The translations under genes and the position numbers were made by a program. Source: Fulvimonas sp. R45 (lineage in GTDB: Bacteria; Pseudomonadota; Gammaproteobacteria; Xanthomonadales; Rhodanobacteraceae). Taken from it: a stretch of DNA of 64,000 bases. The DNA lies in NCBI RefSeq assembly GCF_030504985.1, contig NZ_JASERU010000004.1, forward strand, positions 62,001 through 126,000. The letters run 5' to 3'. Positions 17,201 to 27,300 of this stretch are shown here, piece after piece. The first letter of the stretch is position 1; every line of letters begins with the position of its first letter. The notes under the pieces are model-generated. The model searched no databases and was not told the origin of the DNA. It saw only the letters and a list, made by a program, of their open reading frames with translations.

Positions 17201-17761
17201 CTACTTCGCGACCAGCACCAGGTGCGCGCTGACCTTCACCTCGGCGCCGATCACCGAGGCGTCGGCGTACTGGCCGCCGCCCACGCCGAAGTCGAGGCGC
17301 TTGAGCGTGGTGGCGACGTCCAGCGTGGCGCCCTGGCCCTGCGGCCTGAAGTCCACCGCGAGGCTCACCGGCCGGGTTACCCCGCGCAGGGTGAGCTGGC
17401 CGTCGGCGACCACCTTGCCGCCGACGCGGCGGAAGCCGGTGGTGACGAAGTGCGCCCGCGGGAATTTCGCCGCGTCGAAGAAATCGGGGCCGGGCAACGC
17501 GCCGTCGCGGTCGTCGTCGCCGGTCTTCGCGCTCGACAGGTCCACGCTGACGTCGAACTTCGAGGTCGCGAGGTTGGCCGGGTCGTAGCTGATCGCCGCC
17601 GTCCACTGGCCGAAATGGCCGTCGAAGGCCTGGCCCTGGAAGGTGTCGCTGAAGCCGAGCGTGCTGGCGCCCGGCTGCACGGCATAGTCGGTGGCGCCAG
17701 CGGCGCCGGGCAGCGCCAGCGCGGCGAGCAGCAGCAGGCGTTTCATCGCGGCGGGGGTCAT
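17201..17761 (-). CDS. YceI-family periplasmic protein (first copy)
   Basis: A lipocalin-like beta-barrel protein of 186 residues with signal peptide MKRLLLLAALALPGAAGA; family members bind polyisoprenoid or quinone-like lipids. Family pattern: YAVQPGASTLGFSDTFQGQAFDGHFGQW, FDVSVDLSSAKTGDDDRD, FFDAAKFPRAHFVTTGFR, DGQLTLRGVTRPVSLAVDF. The start at 17761 overlaps the cytochrome b561 stop by 4 bp, implying translational coupling; the internal ATG at 17746 would also give a good signal peptide. The cytochrome b561-YceI pairing mirrors yceJ-yceI in E. coli. Confidence 0.92.
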   Translation of the reverse strand: MTPAAMKRLLLLAALALPGAAGATDYAVQPGASTLGFSDTFQGQAFDGHFGQWTAAISYDPANLATSKFDVSVDLSSAKTGDDDRDGALPGPDFFDAAKFPRAHFVTTGFRRVGGKVVADGQLTLRGVTRPVSLAVDFRPQGQGATLDVATTLKRLDFGVGGGQYADASVIGAEVKVSAHLVLVAK

Positions 17762-18339
17762 GTCGGGTCTCCTTCGTGCGGGGAGCGGGGAAGCGGGCGG
17801 CCGAACGGCAGCATGCGGCGCAACACGTTGTCGCGGTCGAACACGTGGTGCCTGATCGCCGCGCCCACGTGCGCCACCAGCACCAGCAGCAGCAGCCAGA
17901 ACAGGTACTCGTGCACGGCATGGGCGACGTGCGCCATGTCCGGGTTCTTCGCCGCCAGCGCGGGCAGGTTGAACAGCTTGAACCACTGCAGCGGGTAGCC
18001 GTGCAGCGAGTTGAACCACCAGCCGCTGAGCGGGATCGCCGCGATCAGCAGGTACAGCAGCACGTGCGTGGCGTGCGCGGCCCGGCGCTGCCAGCGCGGC
18101 ATCGGCTCGTCCGGCGGCGCGCGCTCGGTCATGCGCCAGGCCAGGCGCAGCAGCAGCAGCGCCAGCAGGGTCAGGCCGATCGACTTGTGCAGCGCGTACA
18201 CGTTGATCTTCGCCATCGACGGCGACATGCCGGTCATCAGCAGGCCCCACACGCCGTTGCCGAGGATGCCCAGCGCCATGATCCAGTGGAAGGACTTGAT
18301 GACCGCGCCCCATTGGCGGTCGTCGTTGCGCAGTTTCAT
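17758..18339 (-). CDS. Cytochrome b561
   Basis: A 193-residue diheme inner-membrane electron carrier, YceJ-like. Four membrane helices carry the expected histidines: SFHWIMALGILGNGVWG, YALHKSIGLTLLALLLL, ATHVLLYLLIAAIPLSGWWF and HEYLFWLLLLVLVAHVGAAIRHH. It may pass electrons from ubiquinol to a periplasmic acceptor. The ATG at 18339 overlaps the upstream YceI gene by 4 bp, and its stop overlaps the downstream YceI start by 4 bp, so the three genes are a tightly coupled unit. Confidence 0.94.
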   Translation of the reverse strand: MKLRNDDRQWGAVIKSFHWIMALGILGNGVWGLLMTGMSPSMAKINVYALHKSIGLTLLALLLLRLAWRMTERAPPDEPMPRWQRRAAHATHVLLYLLIAAIPLSGWWFNSLHGYPLQWFKLFNLPALAAKNPDMAHVAHAVHEYLFWLLLLVLVAHVGAAIRHHVFDRDNVLRRMLPFGRPLPRSPHEGDPT

Positions 18340-18956
18340 GGCGTGGTTCCGTGGTGGGTCCGGGCGTGGTCGTCGCGGATCGCCTCGATCTCCAGCCACA
18401 TGGACACGCCATGGCCGATGGAGTTCGGGAAGGCGCCGATACCGAACGCGGTGCGGTCGAGCGTGGCGGTGGCCGAGAAGCCGGCCACGGTGTGCAGGCC
18501 GTACAGGGTGCGGCCCAGCCGGTTGAGCCGGAACGGGATGTCCAGCGGCCGGCTGGCGCCGTGCAGGGTCAGCGTGCCGTGCAGCACGCCGTGGGTGGCG
18601 TCGGTGCGTTCCACCGAGGTGCTGGCGAAGTGCGCGTAGCGATCATGGCCGCAGTCGAGCAGCGAGGCGCCGCACACCGCGGCATTCCATTTCGCGTCGC
18701 CCATGTCCACGCTGGAGAGGTCGATGTCCAGCGCGGTGGCCGAACGGCTCCAGTCGTCCGCGTCGAAGCTCAGCCAGCCGCGCGCGATGCGCAGTCGGCC
18801 GAACGGCCGCGAGTAGCCGTCGTGGTCGATGCTGAAGACCACCTGGCTGTGCACCGTGTCGTAGCGGTAGTCGTGCGCGTCCGCCCACGCGGCGGCCGGC
18901 GCCAGCAGGACGGGCAACAGGAACGGCAGCCGGCGGATGGCGCGGGGAATGGGCAT
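18336..18956 (-). CDS. YceI-family periplasmic protein (second copy)
   Basis: A 206-residue exported protein with signal peptide RRLPFLLPVLLAPAAAWA, then YRYDTVHSQVVFSIDHDGYSRPFGRLRIARGWLSFDADDWSRS and the family strand pattern HGTLTLHGASRPLDIPFRLNRL. It has diverged clearly from the copy at 17201-17761; C93 and C102 (CGASLLDCGHDRYAHF) could form a disulfide absent from the other copy. It heads the coupled YceI-b561-YceI set, 90 bp after the second GTPase gene. Confidence 0.9.
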   Translation of the reverse strand: MPIPRAIRRLPFLLPVLLAPAAAWADAHDYRYDTVHSQVVFSIDHDGYSRPFGRLRIARGWLSFDADDWSRSATALDIDLSSVDMGDAKWNAAVCGASLLDCGHDRYAHFASTSVERTDATHGVLHGTLTLHGASRPLDIPFRLNRLGRTLYGLHTVAGFSATATLDRTAFGIGAFPNSIGHGVSMWLEIEAIRDDHARTHHGTTP

Positions 18957-19046
18957 GCGCGAAGTCTGGCCGAACGGCCGGATCGATGCCAGTTGCGGGG
19001 CCGGAACGGATCGTTCGCGGGGCGCGGCGAACCCGCGCTGTGCCGT

Positions 19047-20525
19047 TCAGTCGCCGCCGGCGTGGCCGGCGTCGCGTTCGCGCCAGGCTTCCATCGTCAG
19101 CGTGGCCAGTTCGCGCAGGCGCGGCCCGTGGTCGTCGGCCAGCAGGGCCTTGAGGCGCGCCCCGGCATCCTCCTGGTCCAGCGTGTTGCGTTCGGCCAGC
19201 GAGGCGGCCAGCGCCCTCCCCATCGAGTCGAAGATCAGCGCGTAGGCGAAGGCGTGCAACACGCCGCCGCCCAGCGTGCCCAGGCCGGGGAAGGCCTTCA
19301 GCGCGTTGCCCGCCACCGCCAGCGCGATGGAGCTGCCGGTGCGCAGGGTGAGCCGCGCCTGGCGCACGAAGTCCTCCACCTGCACCTCGGTGGCGCGCAC
19401 GCCGTGCAGGGCGGCCAGCTCGCGGGTGAGCGAGGCGGCCAGCGCGCCCTGGATCACCAGGTCGCTGCCCGGCGCCACCGCGGCCAGCGCGCCGACCACG
19501 GCGCGGCGCGCGTACTTGCGCACGATGCGCTCGGCTTCGGCGGCGCGGGTCTGCGTCTCCAGCGCGCCGGTGCGCTCGTGCAGGCCGGCCAGCACGGCGT
19601 GCTCGCGCAGCGGTTCCAGCTTCTCGGCGCCGGGCGCGGTGAGCCTGTCCAGCGCCTGCAGCAACGGCGCGATGGCGGGCGTGCGCTGGCGCTCGACCTG
19701 TTCCACCGAGCCGTCGGCGAGGCGGCGCTGGAAGCGCTCGCTGCCGCCGGCGCTGATCGCCACCACTGCGGCGGCATGCCCGCGCGCCTGCCGGCGCAGC
19801 CGTTCCAGCAGTTGCGCGCGCTCGGCCTCGTTCCACTGGTCGGCCTTGTTCAGCGCCAGCAGCAGCGGCTTGCCGAAGCCGGACAGCCAGCGCAGCTCGT
19901 CCGCCTGCGTGCGGGTGAGGTCGCCGGCGCAGAGGTAGACCACCGCGTGCGCGCGCAGCGCTTCCTGCCGCGCCATCGCCTCGTGCGCCTCGCCGCCGGC
20001 TTCGCGGCTGCCGGGCACGTCGGCCAGCACCAGGGGGCGGCCGTCGGGCAGGCGGCCATCGTAGTGGCGCACGTCGCGCGTGGTGCCGCCGCGCGCGTCG
20101 CTGGCGGCCAGCGCGCCGGGCGCCAGGGCCCGGATCAGGCTGCTCTTGCCGGTGGAGATCTCGCCGAACAGTGCCACGTAGACACGCTGCGCCGCGCGAC
20201 GGCGGTCCAGCTCGGCCAGTTCCGCGTCGAGTTCGCCGGTGCCGGTGCCGCGTTCGCGCAGGGCGCCGATGCGCCGCTCCAGGCTGGCGCGGTCCGGCGC
20301 GGGCACCGGGCGCCGCCGGCGCCGCGGGCGCAGCAGCCACCACAGCACCGACAACCCGGCGGCGGCGAAGACCAGCAGCACCGCGCCCAGCGTCCACTGC
20401 AGCCAGGCGGGCAGGGCCAGGAAGCGCTGCGCCAGCGCCAGCGCGCGCTCGGCCGCGGCGAACAGCAGCCACAGCAGGGCGGCGACGGCGATCGCGGCGA
20501 GCAGCAGGCGGGTGCGTCGGGTCAT
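19047..20525 (-). CDS. Membrane-anchored GTPase with N-terminal double TM segment
   Basis: A 492-residue protein starting at the ATG at 20525, directly before two hydrophobic helices (LLLAAIAVAALLWLLFAA and LQWTLGAVLLVFAAAGLSVLWWLL). A GTPase domain follows (about 115-300), with P-loop FGEISTGKSSLIRAL, GGTTRDV, G3 LADVPGSREA and G4 LALNKADQWNE. The C-terminal region is Ala-rich with DUF697-like hydrophobic stretches (VVGALAAVAPGSDLVIQGALAASL). It resembles the 15839-17197 GTPase, suggesting an old duplication around the YceI/b561 genes. The open frame upstream of 20525 has no homology. Function unknown; a membrane-remodelling or stress role is only a guess. Confidence 0.82.
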   Translation of the reverse strand: MTRRTRLLLAAIAVAALLWLLFAAAERALALAQRFLALPAWLQWTLGAVLLVFAAAGLSVLWWLLRPRRRRRPVPAPDRASLERRIGALRERGTGTGELDAELAELDRRRAAQRVYVALFGEISTGKSSLIRALAPGALAASDARGGTTRDVRHYDGRLPDGRPLVLADVPGSREAGGEAHEAMARQEALRAHAVVYLCAGDLTRTQADELRWLSGFGKPLLLALNKADQWNEAERAQLLERLRRQARGHAAAVVAISAGGSERFQRRLADGSVEQVERQRTPAIAPLLQALDRLTAPGAEKLEPLREHAVLAGLHERTGALETQTRAAEAERIVRKYARRAVVGALAAVAPGSDLVIQGALAASLTRELAALHGVRATEVQVEDFVRQARLTLRTGSSIALAVAGNALKAFPGLGTLGGGVLHAFAYALIFDSMGRALAASLAERNTLDQEDAGARLKALLADDHGPRLRELATLTMEAWRERDAGHAGGD

Positions 20526-20578
20526 GCACGGCAGTGTAGCGGGAGCGGCCCGCCCGCCAGGCGCCGGCTCGCCGGGCC

Positions 20579-20597
20579 GGCGCGGTTTTGGCATCAT
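20579..20597. promoter_or_regulatory. 19-bp block GGCGCGGTTTTGGCATCAT upstream of hybrid kinase 1
   Basis: This sequence is repeated without a mismatch at 24295-24313 in front of the paralogous kinase. It lies 65 bp before the kinase 1 ATG and 54 bp before the divergent GTPase start. It may be a regulator site or promoter core retained from the gene duplication. Confidence 0.5.
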
Positions 20598-20661
20598 CCG
20601 GCGGTCGGCTGACCGCGCCGCGGAGGTCGCTGCGCCGTCGACGGGGACGAGAGGGGAGTAC

Positions 20662-23600
20662 ATGGCCGGGGCGTTTGCGCTGGGACTGGCGATGCTGCTG
20701 GGCACCACCATGCCCGACGCGGCAGCCTCGGCGGCATCCGTCGTCGCGCCGCCTGCCGTTGCCGCAGCGAACGCCGCGGGCGCACTGCCCACCCCGCAGT
20801 TCCGCCGCTACGGCACCGCGGACGGCCTGCCCAGCACCAGCGTGTACGCGGTGGCGCAGGGGCGCGACGGCGCGTTGTGGTTCGGCACCAAGGGCGGCAT
20901 CGCGCGCTTCGATGGCGTGCACTTCACGGTGTTCCGCCATCGCGCGGACGATCCCGGCTCGCTGTACGACAACGGCATCGCCTCGCTGCTGGTGGACCGC
21001 CAGGGCCGCCTGTGGGCGGCCGGCCTCAATGCCGGCCTGAATCGCTACGACGAGGCCGGCGGCCGCTTCCGGCACTGGGGCCACGACCCCGCCGACCCGG
21101 ACAGCCTGTCCAGCGATCGCGTGTGGGCGATCGCGCAGGGCGCCGGCGGCCGCCTGTGGGTGGGCACCGGGGCCGGGCTGGACCACCTGCGCGCCGATGG
21201 CCGCGGCTTCGACCATGTCGCGGCGCCGCCCGGGCCGGACGGCCATGTCCGACACTTCGGCACGGTGGGTGCGCTGTACGTCGACCCGCGCGGCCGGCTG
21301 TGGATGGGCTGCGACCTCGGCGTGCTGCGCCGCGATCCCGACGGCAGCTGGCACGCGATAGCGCAGGCGGACTCGGACAAGCCCATCGACGCCTGGCGCA
21401 TCGACGGCGAGGGCGACGAGGTGCGCATCGCCGCCGCCGGATACCTGTTGATCGTAGGCCGGGACGACGTGGCGCGGCCGTTCGCCGCCGCGAACATCCC
21501 GAAGACCAACGTCATGGCCAGCACCCGCGACGCCTCCGGGCGGCTCTGGGTGGGCACGCAGAAGGGCCTGTTCGTGCAGATGCGGCCGGGCGGGCCGGTC
21601 ACCCCGGTGAGCGACCACCCGGTGCTGTACGGCAACCTGCCCGGCACCTGGGTATGGCAGATCCTGGCCGACCGCGAGGGCGGCCTGTGGGTGACCCTGC
21701 TGGACGGCGGCGTGGCCTACCTGGCGCCGGACTGGGACAACTTCAGCCGCTTCACCCACATCCCCGACGAGCCGGGCAGCCTGCGCGACGCGGCGGCCAC
21801 CACCATGGCGCGCGGCCGCGACGGCGTGCACGTCTGGGTGGGCGAGCGCCGCGGCCGCATCGACCGGCTCGACCCCGCCACCGGCCAGGTCGAGCACGTG
21901 TTCTCCGGCCTCGGCGGCGACGTGGTGGGCATGACCGAGGACGCGCGCCAGCGCCTGTGGGTGGCGGTGCAGGGCCACCTCCTGGTGTGCGACCAGGGCA
22001 CCCGGAAGTGCGGCCAGGTGGACCTGGAGGATGCGGGCACCGACCACCCGCTGGAAGTGGAGCCGGGACCGGACGGCCAGCTGTACGTGCGCACCTTCGG
22101 CCAGGGCCTGTTCCGCATCGACCCCGGCACGCTGGCGGTGAGCCGCATGCCGATGGAGCGCCCGAACGAGAAGGTGCTCTGGGGCAGCCAGATGACCCTG
22201 CACGGCGGCGTGTTCTGGTACGCCAGCGACGGCGGCATGATGCGGCTGGACGCCGCGCACCGCCGCTTCGAGATGGTGCCGGGCGGCCCGGCCGGGCAAT
22301 CGGTGGACGCCTTTGCGTTCGATCGCGGCGGCATCTGGACGGCCAATACCGACGGGCTCGCGCATTACCGCTACCAGGGCGACGGCCTGGCGCTCGACCG
22401 CCGGGTGGGCACCGCGCAGGGCTGGCCCGCGGCAAGCGTGGTGGACCTGTACGTCGACGCCCGCGGCCGGGTCTGGGTGTTCGGCCACGACGGCCTGTGG
22501 CGCTACGACCCGGACAGCGGCCGCTTCCGCTCCTTCGGCCTGCAGGACGGGCTCACCAACGGCGAGTTCTCGCGCGGCTACGCCCTGATGCCCGATGGCT
22601 ACATCCATGCGCCCACCCTGGGCGGCGTGGTGGTGTTCGACCCGGACCGGGTGCAGGACCACTGGGGCAGGCCGCACCTGGCGATCACCGACGTGCGCGT
22701 GATGCGCGGCCGCGACTGGCACATGCTGCCGGTGCGCGACGGGGTGGCGCGCGTGGGCTGGCGCGATCGCCAGCTCACCATGCAGGTGCGCGCGTTCTCC
22801 TACGTCGACCCGGCGTCCAGCCGCTACTGCTTCCGGCTGGACGGCTTCGACAACGGCTGGCTGGACACCGGCAACCGCGGCGAGCGCGAGTTCATCGGCC
22901 TGCACGCCGGCGACTACACGCTGGAAGTGCACGCCGAGGTCACCAACGGCCATTGGACCGAGCTGGCCACGCCGTTGCGGGTGCACGTGCAGGCGCCGCC
23001 ATGGCTGCGCTGGTGGGCGTGGCTGGTCTACGTGGCCCTGGCCGGCGCGGTGGTGTGGCTGCTGCTGCTGGCCTGGCGCCGGCGCATGGCGCATCGCGAC
23101 CGCATCCGCATGGCGGAGCAGCAGCGCAGCGTGGCCGAGCAGGCCAGCGCGGCGAAGAGCCAGTTCCTGGCCACGCTGAGCCACGAGATCCGCACCCCGA
23201 TGACCGGCGTGATGGGCATGGCCGAACTGCTGCTGGCCACGCCGCTCAACCCCGTCCAACACAGCTACGCCGAGACCATGCAGCGCTCCGGCGACCTGCT
23301 GCTGAAGCTGGTGAACGACGCGCTGGACCTGGCGCGCATCGAGGCCGGCAAGCTGCAACTGGAGACGGCGCCCTACGACCCCTGTGCGCTGGTGCAGGAG
23401 ATCGGCCGCCTGCAGACCGGCCAGGCGCGCGCCAAGGGGCTGGAGTTCGACGTGGAGATCGAGACCGACCTGCCGCCGCGCGCGCTGGGCGACGTGTTCC
23501 GCATCCGCCAGATCCTGCTCAACCTGGCCAACAACGCGCTGAAGTTCACCGAGCACGGCCGGGTCACGCTGGGCGTGGGCTGCTACGGCGACGAACTGGT

Positions 23601-24282
23601 GTACAGCGTCAGCGACACCGGCCCCGGCATTCCCGAGAACGTGCAGGCGCGCCTGTTCGAGCCGTTCGAGCAGGGCGTCGGTCCGCAGCACCGAGCCGGC
23701 ACCGGGCTGGGCCTGTCGATCTGCCGCGAGCTGACCCTGCTGCTGGGCGGCCACATCAGGCTGGCGTCGCGGCTGGGGCAGGGCACCACCTTCCGCGTGT
23801 ACCTGCCGTTGCGCGAGGCCGCCTTGCCGCTCGTCCCGCTGGCGTCCACCCGCCATGCCGAGCATGCCGACCACGGCCACCGGCGGCACGTCCTGCTGGT
23901 CGAGGACGACGCCATCGTGGCGGCGGTGATCCGCGGCCTGCTGGAGCGCCAGGGACACGCGGCGACGCACGCGGCGAACGGCCTGGAGGCGCTGGCCGAA
24001 CTGGCCCAGGCGCGCTGCGACCTGGTGCTGCTGGACCTGGACCTGCCCGGCCTCGACGGCTTCCAGGTGGCGCGCCTGATGCGCCAGCACGAGCCGCCGG
24101 GCCGGCACCTGCCGATCATCGCCGTCACCGCGCGCACCGGCGGCGACGACGAGGCGCGCAGCCGCGCCGCCGGCATGGACGGGTTCCTGCGCAAGCCGCT
24201 CACCGGGGCGCAGCTCGCCGCGGTGCTGGAGGCCTGGCCCGCGCCGGAAGCGGCCGCACCGGTGGATGCCAGCGAGGCCTGA
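20662..24282 (+). CDS. Hybrid histidine kinase with two-component-regulator propeller sensor (copy 1)
   Basis: A 1206-residue one-protein phosphorelay. A signal peptide covers residues 1-28. The periplasmic sensor (about 45-700) is a ligand-binding double beta-propeller made of Reg_prop repeats (DGALWFGTKGGIARFDG, GRLWVGTGAGLDHL, GGLWVTLLDGGVAYL). A Y_Y_Y domain (about 700-775) precedes one TM helix (WLRWWAWLVYVALAGAVVWLLLLAW). HisKA: SQFLATLSHEIRTPM, phospho-acceptor H841. HATPase: NLANNALKFTEHG, DTGPGIPEN and GTGLGLSICREL. The C-terminal receiver has D1125 (VLLDLDLPGLDGF). There is no AraC output domain, unlike Bacteroides hybrid sensors. ATG 20662 follows GAGGGGAGTAC. A tandem paralogue lies 54 bp downstream. 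Confidence 0.93.
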   Translation: MAGAFALGLAMLLGTTMPDAAASAASVVAPPAVAAANAAGALPTPQFRRYGTADGLPSTSVYAVAQGRDGALWFGTKGGIARFDGVHFTVFRHRADDPGSLYDNGIASLLVDRQGRLWAAGLNAGLNRYDEAGGRFRHWGHDPADPDSLSSDRVWAIAQGAGGRLWVGTGAGLDHLRADGRGFDHVAAPPGPDGHVRHFGTVGALYVDPRGRLWMGCDLGVLRRDPDGSWHAIAQADSDKPIDAWRIDGEGDEVRIAAAGYLLIVGRDDVARPFAAANIPKTNVMASTRDASGRLWVGTQKGLFVQMRPGGPVTPVSDHPVLYGNLPGTWVWQILADREGGLWVTLLDGGVAYLAPDWDNFSRFTHIPDEPGSLRDAAATTMARGRDGVHVWVGERRGRIDRLDPATGQVEHVFSGLGGDVVGMTEDARQRLWVAVQGHLLVCDQGTRKCGQVDLEDAGTDHPLEVEPGPDGQLYVRTFGQGLFRIDPGTLAVSRMPMERPNEKVLWGSQMTLHGGVFWYASDGGMMRLDAAHRRFEMVPGGPAGQSVDAFAFDRGGIWTANTDGLAHYRYQGDGLALDRRVGTAQGWPAASVVDLYVDARGRVWVFGHDGLWRYDPDSGRFRSFGLQDGLTNGEFSRGYALMPDGYIHAPTLGGVVVFDPDRVQDHWGRPHLAITDVRVMRGRDWHMLPVRDGVARVGWRDRQLTMQVRAFSYVDPASSRYCFRLDGFDNGWLDTGNRGEREFIGLHAGDYTLEVHAEVTNGHWTELATPLRVHVQAPPWLRWWAWLVYVALAGAVVWLLLLAWRRRMAHRDRIRMAEQQRSVAEQASAAKSQFLATLSHEIRTPMTGVMGMAELLLATPLNPVQHSYAETMQRSGDLLLKLVNDALDLARIEAGKLQLETAPYDPCALVQEIGRLQTGQARAKGLEFDVEIETDLPPRALGDVFRIRQILLNLANNALKFTEHGRVTLGVGCYGDELVYSVSDTGPGIPENVQARLFEPFEQGVGPQHRAGTGLGLSICRELTLLLGGHIRLASRLGQGTTFRVYLPLREAALPLVPLASTRHAEHADHGHRRHVLLVEDDAIVAAVIRGLLERQGHAATHAANGLEALAELAQARCDLVLLDLDLPGLDGFQVARLMRQHEPPGRHLPIIAVTARTGGDDEARSRAAGMDGFLRKPLTGAQLAAVLEAWPAPEAAAPVDASEA

Positions 24283-24294
24283 GCCTGCGGCGGT

Positions 24295-24313
24295 GGCGCG
24301 GTTTTGGCATCAT
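24295..24313. promoter_or_regulatory. 19-bp block GGCGCGGTTTTGGCATCAT upstream of hybrid kinase 2
   Basis: An exact copy of 20579-20597, here 24 bp before the kinase 2 ATG. After the block both copies continue with a GGCGG-containing stretch, so similarity extends slightly further. The distance to the start codon differs from copy 1 by about 40 bp. Confidence 0.5.
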
Positions 24314-24336
24314 GGGCGGACGTAGTGGGGAAACGC

Positions 24337-27300
24337 ATGCCGCCGACATTCGCGCTGAGTGCTGTCCTGGCCGCGGCCTTCGCATGGGTCCCCGCGCACG
24401 CGGCGCTTGCCGCGGCCGACGCGTCGGCCGCGCCCGTGGCGGCGCCCGCCGCGATGCTGCCCACGCCGCAGTTCCGTCACTACGGCGAGGCCGACGGCGT
24501 GCCGGCCGGCGCCGTCTACGCCATCGCGCAGGACCATGCCGGCGCGATGTGGTTCGGCACCGCCGAGGGCCTGGTGCGCTACGACGGCGTGGGCTTCAAG
24601 GTGTTCCACCACGAGCCGGATGACCCCGCTTCGCTGCCGGCGGACCAGACGTACGCCCTGTACGTGGATCGCGGCGACCGGATCTGGGCCGGCGGCGTCA
24701 CCAGCGGGCTGATCCTCTACGACCAGCGCAGCCGACGCTTCCGCCAGTGGACACACGACGCGAAGAACCCCGCCAGCCTGTCCGGCGACGAGGTCTGGAG
24801 CATCGCCCAGACCCCGGACGGCGCAGTGTGGGTGGCGACCCAGCACGGGCTGGACCGCCTGCGCCCGGACCTCGCGGGCTTCGATCACGTCGCGCTGCCG
24901 GGCGAGGGAAACGGAACGGGCGGCGCGGTGCGCGCGCTGCTGGCCGACGCCGACGGCCACCTGTGGATCGGCGCGGGCAGCGGCCTGTTCGTGCGCGATC
25001 CGGACGGGCGCATCCGGGCCGTGCCGGTGGCCGGGGCGTTCCACGGCGACCTCGGCAAGGTCTGGCGCATCCAGGGCCGGGCCGGCGAGATCCGCGTGGC
25101 CGTGCAGGACGGCCTGCTGGTGATCGGCCGCGACGGCGTGGCCCGGCCGTTCGACGACGCCCGCCTGTCGCAGCTGCATGCCTCGGTCACGTCCAGCGCG
25201 CGCGACGCCCAGGGGCGGCTCTGGGTCGCCGGCACCAAGGGCCTGCTGCTGGACGACGGCGCCGGTTCGCTGCGGACGGTCGTCAGCCATCCGCTGCTGC
25301 GCGGCGGCCTGCCCAGCGACCGCATCTGGCAGGTGACGCGCGACGGCGAGGGCGGGCTGTGGTTCGCCCTCGACCAGTCCGGCATCGCCTACCTGCCGCC
25401 GGACTGGAACAGCTTCACCCGCTTCACCCACATCCCGGACGACCCGGACAGCCTGACCGGGATCTCCGCGCTGACCGTGGAGCGCAGCCGCGACGGCAAG
25501 CTGCTGGTCGGCGGCTTCGACGGCTGGCTCGACAAGCTGGACGTGGACACCGGCACGGTGGAACACCTCAGCCGCGCCCTGCACGGCAACATCACCGCGA
25601 TCGCCGAGGACGCCAGGGGCCGCCTGTGGATCACCGAGAGCGGCGCGGTGTTCGAGCTCGACGGCGGCAAGGCGCGGGCGCTGGACATCGCCAGGGCGCA
25701 CGTGACGCGACCGGTCTTCGTCCGCGCGGGCGGCGACGGGCGGATCTACGTGGCCTCGTGGGGCGAAGGCATCTTCGCCATCGACCCGGACAGCCTCGCC
25801 ATCACCCCGGTGCCGTTGCCGCAGGGCGTGGACAACGTGGCGATCGCCGACCAGCTGAGCGTGCACGATGGCACGCTCTGGTACGCCAGCGGCGGCGGCC
25901 TGCTGCGCCTCGACCCGGGCAGCGGCCGGATGGCGATGGTGCCGGGCGTGCCGCATGCCGAGGTGACCGCGGTGGCGTTCGACCAGGGCGGCTTCTGGGC
26001 GTCGTCGCAGCAGGCGCTGTCGCACTACCGCCTGGTCGACGGCAAGGCGGTGCGCGACGGCACGGTGGACATCAGCCACCAGCCGTTCCTGCCCAACCTG
26101 ATGTCGATGCGCGTGGACGGCGGCGGCAACGTCTGGCTGTTCGCCAACCCCGGCCTGTGGCGGATGGATGCGCGCACGCACCGGTTCGAGAACTTCGGCA
26201 CCGCCCAGGGCCTGTCGAACACGGACTTCACCAACGGCTCGGTGGCGATGTTTCCCGACGGCACCCTGTTCGCCGCCAACGGCGGCGGCGTGGTGGCGTT
26301 CCGGCCCGGCGCGCTGTCGCGCCCCCGGGTGGCGGCGCCGCAGCCGCTGATGCTGAGCCGGCTCAGCGTGAACCGCGGGGGGCGGGTGCAGGAGCTCGAC
26401 GACCCGCGCGGGCAGGCGCCGGTGCGCATCGGCTGGCGCGACCGCGACCTGCGCGTGCAGGCCCGGCTGGCTTCGTACGTCGATCCCTCCGCCAACGACT
26501 ACCGTTTCCGCCTGCACGGCCTCGACGCGGACTGGGTCGACGTCGGCAGCCACGGCGAGCGCGAATTCGCCGGCCTGCCCGCGGGCGACTACACGCTGGA
26601 CGTGGAGGCCGCCGGCGCCGGCGGGACCTGGTCGCGGCTGGCCGCGCCGCTGCGCATCCACGTGCAGGCGCCGCCGTGGCTGCGCTGGTGGGCGTGGCTG
26701 GCCTACCTGGTGCTGGCGGCGCTGCTGGCGTGGGCGGTGCTGCTGGCATGGCGACGCCGGCTGGCGCACCGGCACCGCATCCAGCTGGCCGAGCAGCAGC
26801 GCAGCCTGGCCGAACAGGCCAGCGCGGCGAAGAGCCAGTTCCTGGCCACGCTGAGCCACGAGATCCGCACCCCGATGACCGGCGTGATGGGCATGGCCGA
26901 GCTGCTGCTCGGCACCGAGCAGACGCCGCGCCAGCGCGAGTACACCGAGGCCATGCAGCGCTCCGGCAGCCTGCTGCTGAAGCTGGTGAACGACGCGCTG
27001 GACCTGGCGCGCATCGAGGTGGGCAAGCTGGTGCTGGAGCCGACGCCGTTCGACCCGCGCGCGCTGGCCTGGGACGTGGCGCGGCTGGAGCAGGCGCAGG
27101 CGCAGGCCAAGGGGCTGGCGCTGGACCTGCAGCTGGACGAGAGCCTGCCGGCGCGCCTGCTCGGCGACGCGCTGCGCATCAAGCAGGTGCTGTTCAACCT
27201 GGTCAACAACGCGCTGAAGTTCACCGAGCGCGGCGGCGTGACGCTGGGCCTGCGCTGGCAGGGCGACGCGCTGATGTGCACGGTCAGCGACACCGGCCCG

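Noticed and set aside
18643-24108. A 1,821-residue minus-strand open frame
   Set aside because: It runs antisense through the kinase and GTPase/YceI genes and is His/Arg/Gln-Ala low complexity. In DNA this GC-rich, frames opposite real genes stay open by codon bias; no domain is visible.
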